Shown here: piece after piece, positions 15,482 to 19,576 of the stretch
Position numbering within the stretch: position 1 is the stretch's first letter
How the letters are laid out: the number at the start of each line of letters is the position of its first letter
DNA from: CAYTLQ01 sp964438715
GTDB taxonomy: Bacteria; Bacteroidota; Ignavibacteria; Ignavibacteriales; Ignavibacteriaceae
Reading direction: 5' to 3'
DNA: 19,576 bases
Assembly: GCA_964438715.1 (NCBI GenBank)
Contig: CAYTLQ010000334.1
Location: forward strand, 1 to 19,576
Translations under genes and position numbers: made by a program
The notes under the pieces: generated by a model
Seen by the model: the letters and a program-made list of their open reading frames with translations, nothing else
Database searches by the model: none
Told to the model about the DNA's origin: nothing

Positions 15482-16402
15482 TTGAATCAGCTCCGCGAAT
15501 TAATCGTGAGTATTTTATTCAGGGGGCTTCTTGTAATTTTATTCCTTCAGGTAGGTTGCAAAGAATCAGTCGAGGTCAGGAGGAGCGAAAAGAAACCTGC
15601 ACTTCGGTTTACTTATGAAATAAAAAAATACTATTATCCTGTAACGGAGGAATCTGAAGACCCAATTTTACCAGATTATCCTCTTATTCTAACTCTACGG
15701 CATCCTGTAATACTTAATCCAGAAGAGAAATCTGAATATCAGGCATTTGCAAAATATATTGATAGCCTTGTCTTAATTGATCCTATTTTGGGCGCTGAAC
15801 ATTACTCAACATGGAAGGATTTACTTGAGTCATATAAATCTGAATACAAAGAAATTGAAACTGATGTTGATACGGGACTGTATTGGTACTCCACAAGAAT
15901 CATTGAAATACTTGACACTAACTCCTTTGTTATAGCAATAAAAACCACCTTAGACCAATATATGGGTGGTGCGCATGAGAATTGTTATATAAATTGTAAA
16001 ATGTACAGTCTGGCTGAGCGTCGGGAAGTGCCATTAGAGTATTTTCTAAAATCAGGATCATACCATTCACTCGTTGCAGTTGCAGAAAGAAAGTTTCGGA
16101 TAGACAATGATATTTTACCGGGTAATTCTTTAAGTGATGGAGATTTCTGGTTTGAGGATGATATTTTTCAACTGCCTGAAAACTTTTGGTTCGATAGGAA
16201 GGGGTTACATTTCGTTTATAATGAATATGAAATTGCACCGTATTCTATGGGTTCAATTCAACTCGATTTACCTTACTCAATAATTAAACATCTAATAAAT
16301 ACATCTGAATTGCAAAACTGGATAAATTTTAAGGAAAATAATGAAAATACTGATTCTTTATTTTTTGCTTCTTCAAACACTAATATTTGCCTCATCCGAT
16401 AG
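15482..16402 (+). CDS. DUF4163/DUF3298 (RsiV/PdaC-like) envelope protein, putative lipoprotein
   Basis: Residues 10-26 form a signal sequence ending LQVGC, a possible but imperfect lipobox. The body matches the two-part DUF4163 + DUF3298 layout: a first part with EYQAFAKYIDSLV, then TTLDQYMGGAHEN, and a C-terminal part NFWFDRKGLHFVYNEYEIAPYSMGSIQLDLPYS. These domains occur in the lysozyme-sensing anti-sigma factor RsiV and in the peptidoglycan deacetylase PdaC; no enzyme domain is attached here. The start is uncertain: TTG at 15482 is the first possible codon in frame, GTG at 15506 is an alternative, and neither has a ribosome site. The last 62 bases overlap the next gene, an unusually long overlap. 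It follows the MBOAT by 25 bases and may belong to that operon. Confidence 0.75.
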   Translation: MNQLRELIVSILFRGLLVILFLQVGCKESVEVRRSEKKPALRFTYEIKKYYYPVTEESEDPILPDYPLILTLRHPVILNPEEKSEYQAFAKYIDSLVLIDPILGAEHYSTWKDLLESYKSEYKEIETDVDTGLYWYSTRIIEILDTNSFVIAIKTTLDQYMGGAHENCYINCKMYSLAERREVPLEYFLKSGSYHSLVAVAERKFRIDNDILPGNSLSDGDFWFEDDIFQLPENFWFDRKGLHFVYNEYEIAPYSMGSIQLDLPYSIIKHLINTSELQNWINFKENNENTDSLFFASSNTNICLIR

Positions 16403-17171
16403 CGCTTATTGGAGTCCTAGTGGAGTTCTGGGAGTTAATGCGTCACAGGTTTCGTTCTCCAATTGGGCACAGGGTGGCGAAAACACAATTTCGTGGACAT
16501 TTTTTTCAAATTTGGGTCTGGACTACAATAGTCCGGAGTGGAAATTTTTGAATAAGTTAAAACTCGCCTACGGCAGAACAAAAACCGGTGAAACTGACTT
16601 TAAAACAAATGATAATGAACTTTATTTGGAAACTGTACTTTCCTACAATGTCGGGTGGAAAGTTGATCCGTTTTTTTCAAATACGGTAAGAACATCACTT
16701 TCCAAGGGATTTAATTACAAAGTTACTCCCTCTGTTCAGATTGCCGATTTCTTCGACCCGGGTTATATCTCTCAAAGTCTTGGATTCACATACAACCCAT
16801 CCAAAAAATTTAATGTGCGTCTTGGTATTGCATTGCAGGAAACATTCACCTCTAAGTTTACCCAGTATTCCGATGATCCGAAAACAACAAATGATGTGGA
16901 AAAGTTTAAACTTGAGACAGGATTGGAAACAGTTTCCGGTACTGAAATGAATATTGAGGAGAATTTACTTTTCACGAGTTTCCTTAGACTTTTTACGAGA
17001 TTTGATGCACTTGATGTTTGGGATGTTCGCTGGGATAATACTGTAACTGCAAAAATTACGAAATACCTCAATGTTAACCTTAATATCCTTGTATTATATG
17101 AAAAAAGCCAATCCCCTAAGACTCAATTAAAACAGGCGCTTCAAATGGGGTTTACTTATTCACTGTTTTAA
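16341..17171 (+). CDS. DUF3078 outer-membrane beta-barrel protein
   Basis: A predicted outer-membrane protein of a family common in Bacteroidota and relatives; its function is not known. The signal peptide (LILYFLLLQTLIFASS) is followed by the family hallmark NASQVSFSNWAQGGENTISW (about residues 33-52) and then by alternating beta strands, ending with the terminal aromatic FTYSLF typical of barrels. At 276 residues it is normal. A ribosome site AAGGA (16331-16335) lies 5 bases before the ATG, so this start is well supported even though it lies inside the preceding gene. The overlap suggests co-translation. Confidence 0.82.
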   Translation: MKILILYFLLLQTLIFASSDSAYWSPSGVLGVNASQVSFSNWAQGGENTISWTFFSNLGLDYNSPEWKFLNKLKLAYGRTKTGETDFKTNDNELYLETVLSYNVGWKVDPFFSNTVRTSLSKGFNYKVTPSVQIADFFDPGYISQSLGFTYNPSKKFNVRLGIALQETFTSKFTQYSDDPKTTNDVEKFKLETGLETVSGTEMNIEENLLFTSFLRLFTRFDALDVWDVRWDNTVTAKITKYLNVNLNILVLYEKSQSPKTQLKQALQMGFTYSLF

Positions 17172-17195
17172 GCTGGTTCTATCGCAGGCTGTTTA

Positions 17196-18371
17196 ATGAA
17201 AAGAAATATTCCATTATTTCTGATTTTTCTTGTCGTTTTTGTTGACTTGCTTGGGTTTGGAATTTTAATCCCGATACTTCCAACATTTGCAACAAAAGAA
17301 TTGCATGTAAGTGAATCGTATGTCGGTATTGTAATTGCAATTTATTCGCTGGTTCAGTTTCTCTTTAACCCTATATTCGGCTCTCTCTCTGACAGATACG
17401 GCAGAAGGAAAATTATATTATACACGCTCTTTCTGAATGCTTTAGGCTATGTGATATTTTCCTTCTCACATACATTCTGGATGCTTTTATTATCGCGGGT
17501 TGTTTCCGGAATTGGTGGCAGTAGTATCGGAGTAGCTCAGGCATATATCGCTGATGTTACTACCAGAGAGGAGCGATCAAAAGGTATGGGCTTAATTGGA
17601 GTTGCATTTGGTTTGGGATTTGTGTTTGGCCCGTTAATGGGGGGATTACTCTCACATTACGGATATGAAGTTACAGGATTTGCAAGTGCTGCATTTTCAA
17701 TCCTTGCATTGTTGTTTAGTATTTTTGCACTTCCGGAAAGTTTGACTCCTGAAAACAGAAATGTTGAAAACCGGCGAAAAATTCTTGATGTACAGTCTTT
17801 TCGGGTGGCGTTTGGTAATGTCCCGCTTGCGGTTCTGATGATTATGTTTTTTGTCATCACATTTTCAGTTGCAAATATTTATGGAACATTTGCGCTGATG
17901 GGACATAAAATATATCATTTTACCGATATGGATAACGGATATATTTTTGCAATAGTTGGACTTGTCTCTGCGGCTGTGCAGGGAGGATTGGTTGGTAAGC
18001 TAAGTAAAAAATATTCTGACACAACATTGGTTACTTCCGGAGCCCTGTTTATGATGCTTGGGTTACTGTTTTTGCCCTATGGTCAGAATTTCATTGGTGT
18101 GGCAATTATTACTTTTATTCTTTCCATTGGAACAGGTATCTTACAGCCGGTATTGCTAAGTCTCGTGTCAAAAGTTGCTCCTGAAAACCTGCAAGGGACA
18201 ACTCTTGGAGTTAATCAATCTCTTTCAGCATTTGCGAGAATGCTAGGACCACTTTGGGGAGGATTTGCATTCCAATATCTTGGATATCAGATTCCGTTCC
18301 TGACCGGGGCATTTTTTACATTTTTTATATTCCTGTTTTCTGTTTTTTTTCTCAAACGACATTTAAAGTAA
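17196..18371 (+). CDS. MFS transporter, DHA1/TetA-like drug efflux family
   Basis: A 12-helix major facilitator protein of the inner membrane, probably a proton-driven exporter. The N-terminal helix contains FVDLLGFGILIPILP, typical of TetA-like members. Motif A is GSLSDRYGRRK (62-72) with D66, and motif C-like GVAFGLGFVFGPLMGG lies in helix 5, a mark of antiporters. The central loop is around residues 180-200, and the C-terminal half ends in FFLKRHLK. At 391 residues it is complete. It starts 24 bases after the beta-barrel gene with no clear ribosome site. The substrate is unknown; similarity to tetracycline pumps is structural and does not prove resistance. Confidence 0.9.
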   Translation: MKRNIPLFLIFLVVFVDLLGFGILIPILPTFATKELHVSESYVGIVIAIYSLVQFLFNPIFGSLSDRYGRRKIILYTLFLNALGYVIFSFSHTFWMLLLSRVVSGIGGSSIGVAQAYIADVTTREERSKGMGLIGVAFGLGFVFGPLMGGLLSHYGYEVTGFASAAFSILALLFSIFALPESLTPENRNVENRRKILDVQSFRVAFGNVPLAVLMIMFFVITFSVANIYGTFALMGHKIYHFTDMDNGYIFAIVGLVSAAVQGGLVGKLSKKYSDTTLVTSGALFMMLGLLFLPYGQNFIGVAIITFILSIGTGILQPVLLSLVSKVAPENLQGTTLGVNQSLSAFARMLGPLWGGFAFQYLGYQIPFLTGAFFTFFIFLFSVFFLKRHLK

Positions 18372-18386
18372 AACAATTATAAAGCT

Positions 18387-19385
18387 GTGTTTCGAATCGG
18401 AGATATAAATATCAGAAATGCCGTATTGTTAGCGCCTATGGAGGATGTAACCGATTTATCATTCAGATTGATATGTCGGGAATTAGGTGCTGATATGGTA
18501 TTTACCGAGTTTGTAAATTCTGAAGGACTTGTTCGCGGATCAGAGAAGACGCATAAAAAACTCTTAATCTCCGATAGAGAGCGTCCCGTTGGTATTCAGA
18601 TATATGGTGGACGCACTGAGGCGATGATCGGCGCCGCGCAATTTGCCGAAGAACAATCTCCGGAAGTTATTGATATAAATGCAGGTTGTTGGGTGAAAAA
18701 TGTAGTAGGGTGTGGGGCAGGTGCTGCTTTACTCAAGGACCCTGAGACTATGCAAAGAATGATCGGTGAAGTTGTGAAAGCGGTTAACCTGCCGGTAACT
18801 GTAAAAACTCGTTTAGGATGGGATCAGAATACAATAAATATATTAGAAATTGCTAAGCGTCTGGAGGATGTAGGGGTAGCCGGCTTGACGATACATTGCA
18901 GGACAAGAACACAAGGACACAGAGGGGATCCAGATTGGTCATGGATAGAAAGAATAAAAAGCATAGTTACAATTCCCGTAGTATTAAACGGCGGAATTAT
19001 GACTGCAGAGGATGCTGTTAAGGCATTTAATGAAACACCTGCTGATGGAATTATGATTGCCCGAGGCGCTATAGGTAATCCGTGGTTGTTCAGCGAAATT
19101 AAATCACGAATAAATGGTGAGCATTCAACGCCTGTAAGCACTGTAACAATGAGAATTGAAATTTGCCTTAAGCATTTAAGGACTGCTATCGAAATAAAAG
19201 GTGAAAAACGAGCTGTTATTGAACACAGAAAGTTTTATACCGGTTATCTTAAAGGGCTTTATAACGCCTCATCGGTAAGGATGAAACTTATGAATGTTAC
19301 AACTTTTCAGGAGGTTTCTGATATTCTGTATTCCTATCAGGAGATTTTAGAAGGAAAGGCTGAATCTGTAACGGGGAATGGGTAA
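18387..19385 (+). CDS. dusB: tRNA-dihydrouridine synthase, DusB-like
   Basis: FMN-dependent enzyme that reduces uridine to dihydrouridine in the D-loop of tRNA. The TIM-barrel motifs are in order: LLAPMEDVTDLSFR, TEFVNSEGLV, VGIQIYGG, DINAGCWVKNVV with the catalytic Cys C101, VKTRLGWD, GLTIHCRTRTQGHRG, VVLNGGI and DGIMIARGAIGNPWLF. The helical tRNA-binding domain follows. GCWVKNV replaces the usual GCPVKKV, but the cysteine is kept. The start is GTG at 18387, with no good ribosome site; no better in-frame start exists close by. It is 332 residues, normal length. Its stop overlaps the ATG of the next gene (ATGGGTAA). Confidence 0.92.
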   Translation: MFRIGDINIRNAVLLAPMEDVTDLSFRLICRELGADMVFTEFVNSEGLVRGSEKTHKKLLISDRERPVGIQIYGGRTEAMIGAAQFAEEQSPEVIDINAGCWVKNVVGCGAGAALLKDPETMQRMIGEVVKAVNLPVTVKTRLGWDQNTINILEIAKRLEDVGVAGLTIHCRTRTQGHRGDPDWSWIERIKSIVTIPVVLNGGIMTAEDAVKAFNETPADGIMIARGAIGNPWLFSEIKSRINGEHSTPVSTVTMRIEICLKHLRTAIEIKGEKRAVIEHRKFYTGYLKGLYNASSVRMKLMNVTTFQEVSDILYSYQEILEGKAESVTGNG

Positions 19386-19576
19386 ATCTGCAAGTTCTTC
19401 GGTTCACGGTGCTCTTTATTTATTTGCTCATGGGATATCCTATTTATTGGCGCCCCCAGTTACTGTTCCATATTCATTTTATTTTATATTATTTTCCCCC
19501 GGTTTTGATGCTAATAAAACTATTATATTTTTTACTGGTTTTATTTTTGGTTCTCTCCTTCCTATAGGTATATACT
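19378..19576 (+). CDS. Membrane protein, N-terminal part only (runs off the window)
   Basis: An open frame of 66 codons from ATG 19378 to the window edge with no stop. The start overlaps the end of the dusB-like gene, and CGGGG lies just before it. The translation is hydrophobic: one segment around residues 11-42 (containing LFAHGISYLLAPPVTVPYSF) and a second around 51-66 (IFFTGFIFGSLLPIGIY). The pattern of a short helix, a Pro-rich turn and a long helix vaguely recalls PAP2-like membrane phosphatases of Bacteroidota, but too little is visible to name it. Confidence 0.55.
   Translation, partial: MGKSASSSVHGALYLFAHGISYLLAPPVTVPYSFYFILFSPGFDANKTIIFFTGFIFGSLLPIGIY

Noticed and set aside
17196..18371. 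Tetracycline resistance gene
   Set aside because: TetA-like motifs are shared by many MFS exporters; nothing in the sequence or context shows a drug substrate or recent mobility.
18824..19141. 105-codon open frame on the minus strand
   Set aside because: It lies wholly inside the well-supported dusB-like gene and its translation has no recognisable domain or ribosome site; the same holds for the other opposite-strand frames inside nuoF, MBOAT and the beta-barrel gene.

Overview
The window looks like a piece of chromosome from a low-GC, Gram-negative bacterium of the Bacteroidota/Chlorobi/Ignavibacteria side of the tree. The reasons are a promoter of the -33 TTTG / -7 TAnnTTTG type ahead of the complex I genes, a DUF3078-type outer-membrane protein, a secreted lipoprotein with a carboxypeptidase-regulatory-like domain, and a mix of genes with good and with no visible Shine-Dalgarno sequence. 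The lineage is an inference from gene content; no rRNA or tRNA gene is present to confirm it.

Layout. (a) 47-952: an exported metallo-beta-lactamase-fold hydrolase. (b) 1077-5524: nuoABCDEF, six subunits of NADH:quinone oxidoreductase (complex I) in tight order behind a clear promoter. The series stops after nuoF, so nuoG and the membrane subunits nuoH-N must lie elsewhere. (c) 5544-9662: a housekeeping/accessory stretch on mixed strands: a 4HBT acyl-CoA thioesterase (-), a secreted Ig-like lipoprotein (+), a DUF971 protein with a SpoU/TrmH RNA methyltransferase (-, coupled as TAG-ATG), an unrecognised one-TM protein (+) and a two-CBS-domain protein (-). (d) 9893-15456: five co-directional genes for two SGNH/GDSL proteins, a FAAL-like acyl-AMP ligase, an acyl carrier protein and an MBOAT. 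(e) 15482-19576: a DUF4163/DUF3298-like envelope protein, a DUF3078 beta-barrel protein, an MFS transporter, a DusB-type tRNA dihydrouridine synthase, and the start of a membrane protein cut by the window edge.

The stand-out element is region (d). Its parts match, role for role, the logic of the Gram-positive D-alanylation (Dlt) pathway: a ligase activates an acid and loads a carrier protein (DltA/DltC roles), an MBOAT moves the acyl group across the membrane (DltB role), and an extracytoplasmic SGNH enzyme delivers it to an envelope polymer (DltD role). Two details stand out. The ligase looks like a fatty-acyl-AMP ligase and not like an amino-acid ligase. The MBOAT ends exactly in F-I-Y-F-Q-F, which fits the C-terminal acyl-shuttle tyrosine hexapeptide that sits on the microprotein DltX in Gram-positives and is fused to the MBOAT in other systems. 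I infer a carrier-protein-fed system that acylates a surface polymer; the acyl group and the acceptor cannot be read from the sequence. The downstream DUF4163/DUF3298 protein may be functionally connected.

No CRISPR array, tRNA, rRNA, insertion sequence or convincing rho-independent terminator was seen. The only gene-free stretches near or above 200 bases are around 8589-8801 and 9663-9892; both lie between divergent genes and are described below.
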